A stretch of DNA of 64,000 bases from Sternotherus odoratus (taxonomy: Eukaryota > Chordata > Testudines > Kinosternidae). This document shows, piece after piece, positions 44,060 through 54,003 of this stretch (position 1 is the stretch's first letter; each line of letters starts with the position of its first letter). The position numbers were made by a program, and so were the translations under genes. The notes below the pieces were generated by a model. The model made no database searches. It worked only from the letters and a program-made list of their open reading frames with translations, and was not told where the DNA came from. The stretch covers positions 5,094,651 to 5,158,650 of the forward strand of contig JAVMKO010000003.1 of assembly GCA_032164245.1 (NCBI GenBank), read 5' to 3'.

Positions 44060-44575
44060 GTATTTAGGTACCTAACTCCAACTGAAATCAGGGGGATTTG
44101 AGGATCTTGGCCTATGTGCCAAACTCTCATTTCTAATTTTCTAACGTACCTTTGAAGTGTATTTCCAGTAGAATTACTAGATATAAAATCAGGGAAATCT
44201 GATAGGCAAAGCTATGAGCTGCAGATGATCTCCAAAACTGACAGGTGTGAAAGGCTTCTACCTATTAAACTAAAGTGGGAACAAAATTTTGGCTCTGAGG
44301 CTAAACTGACAGATGACATAAAAACACGTAACTAGCAAAATATTTCTGTTGATGCCAGACACATTAAGAAATCACAGTTTTGTACGTGGTATTTTTATTA
44401 CTCTAGTGAAAACCAGCCCATAAGTAGCCGAGCAGATCTGCGGACTAAGCAAGAGATGCAGTTACACTGGGAACGTTTTTCCATCAAATATGGGAGATCT
44501 GTTGATCCCAAAGTACTGGTAAGTGGCATCATGATCTCTACTGATTACATGAGGGTAGGCAGCAGAGGGGGAGGT
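44060..44575. other. No gene recognised
   Basis: AT-rich sequence between two transposons. No repeat family or exon supported. Confidence 0.4.
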
Positions 44576-44823
44576 TCAAACTAAGATACACAACTTAGCC
44601 GAAGTCAAAGTATCTTAGTTTGACTTACCTGGCCGTCCTCATGGCAGCGAGTCGACCACGGTGGCTCCCCCGTCGACTCCACTTCTTTTGCAGAGCTGGA
44701 GTTCCGGAGTCAACGGGGAGCGTGTTCGGGGATCGATTTATCACATCTAGATGAGATGCGATAAATCGATCCCTGATACATCAAACACTACCTGCTAATT
44801 CGGCGGTTAGTATAGATGCACCC
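44576..44823 (+). mobile_element. PIF/Harbinger-type MITE, left end truncated
   Basis: Same family as 29415-29672 and 57080-58581: 'gactccacttcttttgcagagctggagttccgg', 'cggggatcgatttatcac', 'gcgataaatcgatccctgat'. The right end gttagtatagatgcaccc is followed by TTA. The left terminus is not preserved. Confidence 0.8.
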
Positions 44824-44851
44824 TTAGTTTTATTATTAGCAGTATGGAAGG

Positions 44852-44974
44852 TAAGGTGACCAAACAGCAAATGTGAAAAATCGGGATGGGATGCAGGGTA
44901 ATAGGAGCCTATATAAGAAAAAAAAACCCAAAATCGGGACTGTCCCTATAAAATCGGGACATCTGGTCACCCTA
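44852..44974 (-). mobile_element. ~123-bp hAT MITE inserted in a SINE
   Basis: TAAGGTGACCA ... CTGGTCACCCTA, with the exact 8-bp duplication ATGGAAGG at 44844-44851 and 44975-44982. Flanking text joins into the SINE-like repeat around it. Confidence 0.95.
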
Positions 44975-44982
44975 ATGGAAGG

Positions 44983-45210
44983 GCCTAGATGCGCCAGCCA
45001 AGAGTGGGGCTCCAGTGTGCTTGGTGCTGTACAAACACAGTCAGAGAAAGTCCCTGCCCCAGAGAGCTTGCAATCTAAATAGACAAGACAGAAAGAGTGG
45101 GACGGGAAATAAAGAGGTGATGACTTGCTCATGGTAGGTCAGTGACAGAGCCAGGACTAGCACCTTTGTTTCCTAGTCTAGTGCACTCTCCGCTAGACTG
45201 CACTGCCTCT
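44983..45210 (-). repeat. Sauropsid SINE-like copy
   Basis: 'gcctagatgcgccagccaagagtggggctcc...gtgcttggtgctgtacaaacac...agagagcttgcaatctaa...gatgacttgctcatggtaggtcagtgacagagccagg...agtgcactctccgctagactgcactgcc' is the clearest full-order copy of this family here. Confidence 0.65.
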
Positions 45211-45688
45211 CCCGTCTGTGTAAACAGAACTGGTGTTTGCTAAAAGGAGAATTTGGGGGCATTGGCTGGAGAGCTAAGCACCAGCAAGCCTCCATTCTGC
45301 AGCCGTGAAAGAAGTAACCATACCAGGATGAAGGACCCATACCAGGATAAAGACACGTCAGTGTGTGGAATAACTTCTGGGACTTCCCAAGATCTGCCAG
45401 AGGAAATCAGCCCACTGAACAGGAACTTAGTGGATGGACACGCACAGAGAAACACAAAACAAATGGACATACACATGCAGGTGCAAACACGGACAGTCAC
45501 CATATTGTTTAGCTGCTGTTGTTTGTTGTCTGTTTAATTGCTTAGCTGAAGGAGAACATGGGGAATAGTTCAGTACATCAGCAGCCTGGCTGAAAAGTGC
45601 TGCCATAAATTGTATTAAGCCTGTATAGAAATCAATCCAAGTATTTCACTGCCTCCCAATACACAGTAGGCTGCCAGAGAACTCTGAC

Positions 45689-45720
45689 AGACAGACAGAC
45701 ACACACACACACACACACAC
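45689..45720. repeat. (CA)n microsatellite
   Basis: 'gacagacagacagacacaca' passes into a pure CA run that ends at 45720. Confidence 0.95.
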
Positions 45721-45984
45721 TTGGTTCAGTACTATGGCTGGTCAAAAAATGCTGCTGAATTTTTGTGGGTTTTTTTGTGTGGACATTTTTTTAATTGTTC
45801 AAGTTTTTTGTTTGTTTGTTTTATATTTGGGTGAAATTGCCTATGCATTGTTTTTTCAGTTTTTCAACATGAAACCGGGAACTGAACAATTTTACTAAAA
45901 TTGTTTGGTTTTCAGTACATTTTCAGTTTCTGATTTTTTGTTGTTGAAGAACTAGAAAATTTCCCTGAAAATGAAGTCCAGTAT

Positions 45985-46258
45985 CAGAGGGGTAGCCGTG
46001 TTAGTCTGGATCTGCAAAAGCGACAGAGTCCTGTGGCACCTTATAGACTAACAGATGTTTAGGATCATGAGCTTTCGTGGGTGAAGACCCACTTCGTCAA
46101 ATGAATGTTGTGGAAATCTCCAGAGGCCTTGGGCAAGTCGATACCTGCCTCTGGAGATTTCCACAACATTCATTTGACAAAGTGGGTCTTTGCCCACGAA
46201 ATCTTATGCCCCTGAACATCTCTTAGTCTATAAGGTGCTACAAGACTCTTTGTCCCTG
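45985..46258. repeat. Interspersed repeat 'family B', two copies head to head
   Basis: Starts 'agaggggtagccgtgttagtctgg' and mirrors itself around a 19-bp loop at 46128-46146. The inner arms 46073-46127 and 46147-46201 are complementary at about 52 of 55 positions (for example tggaaatctccagaggc / gcctctggagatttcca). The outer arms share ttatagactaacagatgtt and its complement. Confidence 0.85.
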
Positions 46259-46259
46259 A

Positions 46260-47400
46260 AAATGAAGTTTGTCTCTTAAAATGTCCTCTTGTGACTAAAA
46301 GCCATTTTTCCTCAAAATTTTGTTATTTCAGACACGTTTCAACAAAGCTGTTCAGTACAGACCTGGGATCAGGGATCTCCTGAGCTCAGGGCAGTACTGA
46401 CTCCATCTTGGTGTCAGACTGGGGAGGCTGGGGCCTCCTGGGAAAGGACACAACAGGGGCCTTTGAGGGCAGGTTAGACTGTGATGGCTGTGTGGATCTG
46501 GCATGGTCTTTCCTTCCCTCAGATACGGGGGAAGAGCCGCCAACCAGTTCACACTCCCCACTCAGCTGCTCCACATATGCTAGCTCTCCTTGTTTCTTTG
46601 CAGTAGGTTAGTTGCATCCTGTGCTTTCAGATCGTTACTTGATAAAAGTTCTTCTCTCCCCACCCAGCTGAGGATTTTCCTTCTCTGCAATTGCACCATT
46701 CCAAGTTTTTAACACCGTCAGTGGAGCTTTGCTTTTCTGCATCACATTACGGAAAATACTGTGCCTTAAAGTGAGGTTGTAATCAGAAAAGTGTCTCTAT
46801 AAATGCTACTGTGAGGGCTCTGATTTTAATGTTGCTCCATCATTTCAGATCAAATAGGCTGAGTTTAAAGTTCAAGGTTTTTCTTTTTCTTTTCTAACCC
46901 AAGAGGCCTGCAAAACATGCCTGGGATCTGAAAATCAAGCTGGGTTCAGTTGGTCTCTTCCCCCCTCATTCACCGGGATGCTGTGGTAGAGAATCAGTTG
47001 ACAATTCTGACAACACATGAGGTAGAACAGAACTCAGCTCCCTCTCCCACAGGTGCATTGGTTTCCGGGCTAACAGGAGTAAGAACATGCTGTTGCCAGT
47101 ACAGCAAGCAGATATCATCACGACAGAGAGCTGATATGGTGGCTAAGAAAGTGTCATTTATACATACAGAGGGAAATCTCTCCAAGGACCAGACTGTGTC
47201 TTTAAGGCATGGCTCATGCTGGTAGGGATGTGGATGGGTTTGTGGTGCAGTCGGACATCCTGGTTGGACTCAGAATTCCTCCTGGAGTTCAAGGTGGAAT
47301 GGCAGCTGTCACCCTTGGAAAGGTGCAGTGGTGGGTACAGGGCCGGGCCATATCTCCTCTAACCTCCCTGTCCTCTCTGGAGCTGTACAGATTTGTAAGC
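46260..47400. other. No gene recognised
   Basis: Unassigned sequence. Open frames around 46390-46610 and 46950-47225 lack recognisable domains. Confidence 0.4.
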
Positions 47401-47404
47401 GTTC

Positions 47405-47520
47405 ATTGAATCGTAGAAGATTAGGGTGGGAAGAGACCTTCGAAGGTCATCTAGTCCAACTCCCTGCTCAAAGCAGGACCAATCCCCAATTAAATTATCC
47501 CAGTCAGGGTTTTACTACCC
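47405..47520 (-). mobile_element. CR1 LINE 3' end fragment
   Basis: 'cattgaatcgtagaagattagggtgggaagagaccttcgaaggtcatctagtccaactccctgctcaaagcaggacc' is the reverse complement of a CR1 3' end. Confidence 0.9.
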
Positions 47521-47949
47521 TGGATGAGACTTTGTGCTCAGCAAGCACAAGGACTGTGATTGCGTCTGGCCTCAGCAGTGGGGAGTGGAGTTATCACCAT
47601 CCCCACACCGCTGTTCAAAACTGGCCAGAATCTGGCCCTAAGTCTCTTTGCAGCCCCCCCCTTGATTCAGTGTGTGCCTCTTCCTACCACCTTCACCCTG
47701 TACTGCTTCTCATTTACGTCTTAGTTCTTCTTGGTCAATGTTCCTGCTGGCCCCAGAGATGATTAGTCAGATTTGTTCTTCCTTTAAATTAATTTGGTTG
47801 ACTGTGAGTAACCCAGTTTATATTTTTCCCTTGATCTTTTCCTCTTCCATGGAGTGTCTGCCTTTCAATGTAGGCTCTCTCCTGGCAGAAAATACCCAGC
47901 CACATGGCATGGACCGCTTCTGTGGATCTTCCTCTGCATCCTGACCTCT

Positions 47950-48035
47950 GGGCCTGATCCTGAGAGATGCTGAGCCAATCCTGTTGACTTCAGGGGGAGC
48001 TGAGCATGTTCAGAAACCTTCAGGATCAGGCGAGT
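47950..48035. repeat. Short fold-back repeat
   Basis: 'gggcctgatcctgagagatgctgagc' and 'gctgagcatgttcagaaaccttcaggatcaggc' are imperfect inverted halves around 'tgttgacttcaggggg'. Confidence 0.6.
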
Positions 48036-48285
48036 CTATTTTTGCCACACTGTAGCTTGCCACATATCTCTAGGGTGGAACACCGCACCCGTTTTACATC
48101 ACCACACAGCTGAATAGTTGAGGAAAATACTGCATCCAGTTGAAACTACAAGAGGAGTTCTGGGTAGATAGAATATAGTGACCCCAATTGGAATTTGACC
48201 AGGGCACCCCAGGTAACCCTTTCCTCTTACAAAAAAAAAAAGACTCTTTAATGAATGCTAACGGGTTTTGACAGTGATCCTGAAT
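48036..48285. other. No gene recognised
   Basis: A poly-A run lies at about 48230-48241. Nothing else supported. Confidence 0.4.
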
Positions 48286-48329
48286 GAAAGCACTACAGCC
48301 CTATCAGCATGCTGCTTCAGGAAGCATAG

Positions 48330-48450
48330 CACACTGCTTGCAGGCCCTTGCTAGGTTTGACTGGGGGTCTCCCATCCAAGCACTAACCCTGGACACTGCT
48401 ACACAGCTTCAGCATGCTACCTTGCTGGATTGCCAAGGCAAGGTAATAAA
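48330..48450 (-). repeat. Degenerate 5S rRNA-derived sequence
   Basis: 'actgggggtctcccatccaagcactaacc' on the + strand is the reverse complement of 5S rRNA positions ~70-100 (internal control region). The rest, including 'tacacagcttcagcatgctacc', is strongly diverged. Likely a 5S-derived SINE or an old pseudogene. Confidence 0.65.
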
Positions 48451-48479
48451 CCATGGTTAGGTATTGCTGTTTCTACATA

Positions 48480-50395
48480 GCCCACAATATCGGACAGATG
48501 AGGGCTAAACTGGAAAACCACATAGGCATCCAAGGTCACAGACTGGTGAAAGGAGGCTGAATGCATCTTAACAATTAGGGAAAGAAATTAATTTTTGGAA
48601 TTTACTGGGACTATTGTCTAGAGCAGCTGAAAAGAGCCGGGATTGTGGCTATTATTGACTGTGCCATCAGCATGCTTGCCACTGGGTAACTGCTGAGCAA
48701 GCATGGCTCATGCCCTGGGAGGCATACCGTTTAAAGGTGAAGGCTGAAAGCAGCGTTGACCTTTAAGTAGGCATAGAGCAGCTACCAAATTGGAAACATG
48801 CCTGTGGCAATAACACCGTTTCAGGCCCTGGCGAGGGCAGGGCTGTGGACGTCTGAGACCCAGTGCTTTCAAATTCAGGGAAATTGCTTCTCAGCACCTA
48901 GCATCTGTGGGTGCGTTTCGCTCTAGCAGACTTGCCACTTTGCAAGGCTGTGCCAGTATCCACAGTAGGAGACTGTAGAAAGCAGTCAAAGTTTTCCAAG
49001 CTCAGTTGGGAACAAGGCATTGCAATACGCACAGGTGATGCCCAGGTGAAAATAGGATAGATCTTCCTTGAGATCCAAAGCATCGCAGCTACTGTCTCTC
49101 TTGGACACACCAGTGAAGCTGTGAACTTCATGAAAGGCTGTGGGTCCTATGCATTCTGAACTTCCTGCCTTGCTGTGTGACAAGCTAGGTTCCCTTCACC
49201 AGCACTTTTGCACTGCACCAAGGGAAAAGTGCTAACTCAACTCTTCAAATGGAGAGCAGAGGAGCCGGTGTTCCTGTGTCCTCAGCAATTCACCCTTGCC
49301 TTTCAGCAAGTGGGGCTGGGTGGGCAAGCTCAGCTGACCTTACTGACATTGATGATAACTGGGCTCTTCTCTGCAGGGGCGGAATAACTGTGTTCTGCTC
49401 ATGCACATCAGGTCAGAAGAGTTCATCAGAAAACTCCATCTGACTGCAAAGAAAAAACCAGGAGTATTTTCCTCGTGTATCAAATTTCAGTGGAGGGTCT
49501 GAGAGCTGGCCAGAAACAACTGGGAGCTCACAAGTCAATATGGGAGGGAATTTCCGGCCCAGCTGTGGGATTATCCTCCTGATGAAGTGGATCGCCAAAC
49601 TTTTCATCCAAGATGCTATTGACGTAACAGCACCAACTGTGAGTCAAAGAGAGAGACCCCACTTGTGAAAAGACCTTGCAACTGATTTTCTCAAGCTAGG
49701 AGCTCAGCAGACTTTGGCTGTCTGTGAAGGAGAGTACTTAGCTTTAGCTGCAGAAACCTGAACGTTTGCATCTCTTTTTCACCCTGGCTTCTTTGAGAGT
49801 TGGAGTCTTTGTTGGTGCTGGAGATTTAAAAACAAAAGCCTGTCCATCAAAATTGATCTGCAGGAGGAAGGGATGGCCTTGGGGTGAAGGGACTGATCTG
49901 AGAGGGGGGAGCTTCAATTGCTAGCTCTTCTACAGGTGATCTTAGGCAAATCACATAATTTTTCTGGGACTCGGTTCCTGACTGGTGGAATGGGGATGAT
50001 GATCATAGTTGCTGGGAAATAGAAATCTCGTCGGGTGACGAATCTGGCATGTCTGACATTTTTTCATCTTGAAGTGGGATGAAAAGTCAAGAATTTGTTG
50101 TTGTTTTTTTGGGGGGTTTTTTTGCAGGAAGGGATTTCTAGAAAAAATCCATCCCAGGAAAAGGGAAACAGAATTTTTCAGCTTCCTGCCTGCCCAGAAG
50201 GCTCTTGTCACTTTCACGTTTTCCCTGCAGGCAGAAGATGAAATTAACGAAAGTTTTCCAGGTGAGCAGCTGGGGAGCCCTCAGTTTTGCTTTTCCTGCA
50301 GAAAATCGCATTGTTGCAAAAAGTCCATTTTCCCATCATAAACTATTCCAACGTGAAATTCCCAACCCGGTCTAGTACCAACACTTCCTTCCTTT
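48480..50395. other. No gene recognised
   Basis: About 1.9 kb with no recognised repeat or coding signal apart from short open frames. T-rich simple sequence at about 50101-50123. Confidence 0.4.
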
Positions 50396-50399
50396 GTCT

Positions 50400-50530
50400 G
50401 TCTAGTCCATTGACAGGTATAAACTCTTCAGGGCAGGAACTGTCTCACTGTGTGTACATATGGGGTCTGCAACAAGGGCTTGCCAGTCTTGATTGGGCCT
50501 TTTAAATGCTACTGCAATACAAATAATCGA
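50400..50530 (+). repeat. Sauropsid SINE-like tail
   Basis: 'aaactcttcagggcaggaactgtctcactgtgtgtac...tgctactgcaatacaaataat' is the tail of the family also seen at 1421-1515 and 44983-45210. Confidence 0.6.
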
Positions 50531-50558
50531 GTTCGTCCAGACTATGCCTGGGGAGCGC

Positions 50559-50865
50559 TAGGATGACCAAATGTCCCGCTTTGGCTTAGACAGTCCCCTT
50601 TGGCTTTTGTCCATTTTCTATTGCCGGGGGGGGAGAGGGGTGGCGGAGGAATGTTTGGACAAGAGCGAATGGGACGAATGCCCAGTTTTGCCAAAAAAGT
50701 CATGACCTCTGTGACGTTGGGTCAGGCTGACACCCCAGCTTGGAAGGGCTTGGGCCAGCTCTGAGTGTGAGGCTCAGGCAAGCTTTGACACCAGGCACCA
50801 CGGGGCTGAGCTGAGACTCCTGGCGTGGCAACTTACCCTCCGTTTAAGGCCATATGGTCACCCTA
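50559..50865 (+). mobile_element. Longer relative of the 'TAGGGTGACCAG' hAT MITE
   Basis: Left end TAGGATGACCAAATGTCCC, right end TATGGTCACCCTA. At 307 bp it has a different interior from the ~123-bp copies, including a G-rich run. The flanks agree only partly (GGGAGCGC / GGGGCGGC). Confidence 0.65.
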
Positions 50866-51021
50866 GGGGCGGCGCATCTTTCTGCAGTCAGGCTGATGCC
50901 TCCTTCGCCCTGAACTGGTACCTCCAAAGCCTCCCTGGCAGCTACAATTCAGTAACACAGCCGGGCCTGGAAACAGCAGCTGATTTCAAAGCTCCCAGCA
51001 GTCTGGGAGGGGGGGCGGTGT

Positions 51022-51117
51022 TAGGGGGACCAGACAGCAAATGGGAAAAGTCAGGAGAGGGACTGGGGGTTAATAGGACGGAGCCTATGTCAGAAAAGAC
51101 CCCCAAATGGGGACAGG
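51022..51117 (-). mobile_element. Truncated hAT MITE ('TAGGGTGACCAG' family)
   Basis: 'tagggggaccagacagcaaatgggaaaagtc...ggggttaataggacggagcctatgtcagaaaagacccccaaatggggacagg' ends abruptly at the edge of the CpG island without the CTGGTCACCCTA end. Confidence 0.8.
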
Positions 51118-51119
51118 CG

Positions 51120-52120
51120 GCTCTGATCTAGACGCTGTTCTGCAGCCATCGCCCAGAGGCCGGCGGGGAGGGTCGATTTCCCCTCCCCGCCCATCGTCTC
51201 CAGTCGGTGCCGCTTGTCCTGTCCCCACCCCGGCTCTCCACCAGGAGTCGCGGTCCCCCCACTTTTGAGCGCTGCTTCCCACAATGCACCGTGGGCTCGC
51301 TCCGGCTCTGTACCGGGGGATTATTCCACGGCGCTGCCGCCCGGGAGCTGCGAGCCGGGGGGAGCCTCCTCTGCCTGCAACCCCCCCTCCTCCGCGCGCC
51401 CCCCACTCCCTGCAAACTTTCCCAGCCGGGCCCCCGGGCTCCGCCGCCGGCAGGTAAGGGCTGGAAGCGGGCGAGTCGGGGGGGGGTTGGCCAGACATGG
51501 CCCCTTCCCCCAGCAGCTCCCGGGGGGCGGGTTTGTTTGGCCGGCTGAGCCGCGGGGGTTATCCCCCCGTTGGAGGAGGGGGGGGGACCCCTGGTTGCTT
51601 TGCACGGAGCAGATGTTTGCAGGGGCGGTAGCCGGGGAAGAGGGTCGCTTCCGAAACCCCCCGCCCCCGCCGCAGGAACGGGCCGGGCGTGGGAGTCCGG
51701 CTCGGGGGCGCCCGCGGGGCACGGGGGTGAAGAACTGGGGCTTGTTGCACGCTCGTGTGTGTCCGTGCCAGGGCGCCCCCCCCCCGCACCGGCGTGCGCG
51801 CTGGACACGGGCTGGATGGGACGAGAGCCCCCGGCGTGGGCGGGGTGGAGCGGGTCTTGCCCTGTAACTTCCAGCCCCAAAGGCAGGGGAGCGTCCCGCC
51901 CCAGCCCGGCTCTTCTCCCCCGTCCCGCCTCGCTCCGATCCGCGGGGCTTCGGGCTGGCCCGGGGCGAGAGGCGGCCGGAGCAGCGGAGCCCGTGGGGAA
52001 ACCCGGGCCTGAAATCTCTGAAACCACAGGGGGCGGCGGGTGCCCGCCCGGCCTCTCTGCAAACCAGCTTCCCCTTGTCTGCCCGGCCCCACTGCGAGGA
52101 GTGTAGGGCAGCCTCCTCCT
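51120..52120. promoter_or_regulatory. CpG island, probable host-gene promoter
   Basis: About 1 kb of very GC-rich, CpG-dense sequence that is not part of any recognised repeat. It contains many GC-box-like GGGCGG runs, a ZNF143/THAP11-like tcccacaatgcaccgtg at 51277-51293 and a consensus splice donor at 51453/51454. The long open frames on both strands are products of composition. Direction is suggested as + by the donor, but the promoter could be bidirectional. No gene identity can be given. Confidence 0.65.
51300..51453 (+). other. Possible non-coding first exon ending at a splice donor
   Basis: CCGGCAG|GTAAGG at 51447-51459 is a close match to the vertebrate donor consensus, inside the CpG island. 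A 5'-untranslated exon starting somewhere in 51250-51400 and ending at 51453 is a reasonable inference. The start is not visible and no polypeptide is claimed. Confidence 0.4.
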
Positions 52121-52199
52121 TCCCTTCCCAACGCCCCCTTTTCTCCTGGGGTAGCTAGCACAGGGGCTCCCAGGGAGAACTTCCTTGCTGTGTGTATGT

Positions 52200-52323
52200 T
52201 AGGGGGACCAGACAGCAAATGTGAACAATTGGGACAGGAGATTGGGGGTAATAGGAGCCTATATAAGAAAAAGACCCCAAAATCGGGACTGTCCCTATAA
52301 AATCGGAACGTCTGGTCACCCTA
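52200..52323 (-). mobile_element. ~123-bp hAT MITE ('TAGGGTGACCAG' family)
   Basis: TAGGGGGACCAG ... CTGGTCACCCTA with 'gtaataggagcctatataag' and 'aaaatcgggactgtccctat' inside. Little diverged. The target duplication is not clear. Confidence 0.9.
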
Positions 52324-53437
52324 GAAAAGCCGGGGGAGTTTGCTGCGGGACTCTCCTATCAGTATCTAATTTAAAGGTCAAGCAGCCATATGCTTTTCAG
52401 ATCCGGACTGTGATATTTTCTTACATGGCGGGGTAAGGCTCTTGTCTCCTCCCCTCCCCCCTAATTCTGAATCCTGGGGCAGTTTGGACATTGGGTTCTG
52501 GGTTTAAAAAAAACCGACCACCCCCCATCACCAGATTCTGGGTCAGATTGAGCTCCGGTTAAAGTGAATAGCTGGAGTTTGGGGAACTTCAGAATTGCAA
52601 CCCCTTCACCAAGCCCTGGTTTGGGTCCAGTGATATATGGATGGTGTAGCACGGGAATGGCGGGCAGTCACCTTACAGCTGAACCCAAGCGAACCCTTCC
52701 CCTGGTAAATCTTACTTTTAAAAGAACCTGTCCATTTGGTGCAATCCGGGCCATTTAGAAGGCAAGGAACATGTGATCTTTGCAGTCATTTTTGAGGTGC
52801 AGAGAAGCCGTTCCTGGCAGGGATGGGTTAGCAATGTCTAGAGAGGAGGGGATGAAGAGTTTATCTCTAATTCCCTCTAGCTTGAACACGGGTGTTTCAG
52901 GATCTCCCTCCTCCTGCACCTCACTTCTCCCTGGTATCTCTAGCTTCTTTTCGTGTTAACTCCCCATGCTGGGACGTGGATTATTAGGACACTTCTGATC
53001 TATTTTGAGTGAAGATAGTGCTGCTTCTTAAATCGTAACTCCGAATCTCCCACTGTCCTTGCACTGGTCTGTCTTTTCCCCTCGTCCCCCATGCCGGCGC
53101 GGTACTCTCTGCAGATGATGCTTCCTGCCTAGGCCTGTGACTCTGGGTCTTGAGGTGATACGTTTGGAAAAAGCCTAATGCTGTATTAACAAGACGCTAC
53201 CTACGGATTTTTTTTTAATTGTAGAGCTGTGTGAAAGCACTGAGGAAGAGCAGCATTTAAAAGAAAAAAGGGGACTTTGTCCAGAACAGAAATAGGACAG
53301 AAGTTTAGACAAATAAACCAGGTGTTTCATGAGGTGTCGTTCCCACCATATCAGGCAGCTGGGACTCACTACATGGGCAAATGCTCCAACCTGGTATCTG
53401 CCTTTAAAACTTGTTTCTAGTCTCTTATTGTCTTGAA
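52324..53437. other. No gene recognised
   Basis: Sequence downstream of the CpG island, perhaps first-intron sequence of the inferred gene. No repeat or exon supported. Confidence 0.4.
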
Positions 53438-53557
53438 ATATAGGGCTAAACCACCCTGAACACGCCCGATCCCGTCTGATCTCGGAAGCTAAGCAGGGTC
53501 GGGCCTGGCTAGTACTTGGATGGGAGACCTCCTGGGAATACCAGGTGCTGTAGGCTT
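53438..53557 (+). rRNA. 5S rRNA-like sequence (gene copy, pseudogene or SINE head)
   Basis: From ccaccctgaacacgcccgat at 53451 to 'tgctgtaggctt' at 53557 it follows vertebrate 5S rRNA with few changes. Box A (agctaagcagggtcg), the intermediate element and most of box C (tggatgggagacctcctg) are preserved. The first ~12 bases are poorly matched and no T-run terminator follows, so a functional gene is doubtful. The downstream ~100 bp ('aacatgggcgtggggctagcaactcc...ggtggcccttaccc') may be the tail of a 5S-derived SINE. Confidence 0.75.
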
Positions 53558-54003
53558 AACATGGGCGTGGGGCTAGCAACTCCACCCCATAAGGGAACCA
53601 ATTGCTACTGAAACACCAACACCAGTTGGTGGCCCTTACCCTGGAGTGACGGGCAAAGAGAGAGAGATTGTCTTGAAATGAGTGGAACAGGCTTTGTCCC
53701 TATCCTCTGAGGAAGCTGCAGTCTGTCTTTCAGAGGCTCTTACTCCCTTTCCTTGCCTCACTTTTTAAAACGCTCCTGCTGGCTGCAGGGTCCTGATACA
53801 ACATGGCCCCTACAGGGGTGTCCCTAAAGCAATCCGACCCTGAGATGAAAGGGGCCGTGAATGGCCATGTAAACGCCAGGTGTGATTACTGGTGGTGGTG
53901 GTAGCTGTTCTATTCCATTCAGGGCTGGTGTGCTGGCGAGGGTTTGGTGCAGAGTTAATGTTCTGTGCTGCTCTGGGCTCATAAGGCAGTGGATGCTATA
54001 AAG

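Noticed and set aside
47328..47762. 144-codon + strand frame
   Set aside because: It runs through a CR1 3' fragment in the antisense direction and then unassigned sequence. No domain or splice context.
51085..52218. Open frames of 130-300 codons on both strands
   Set aside because: They lie in a CpG island. GC-rich DNA is poor in stop codons, and the peptides are Pro/Gly/Arg-rich without domains.
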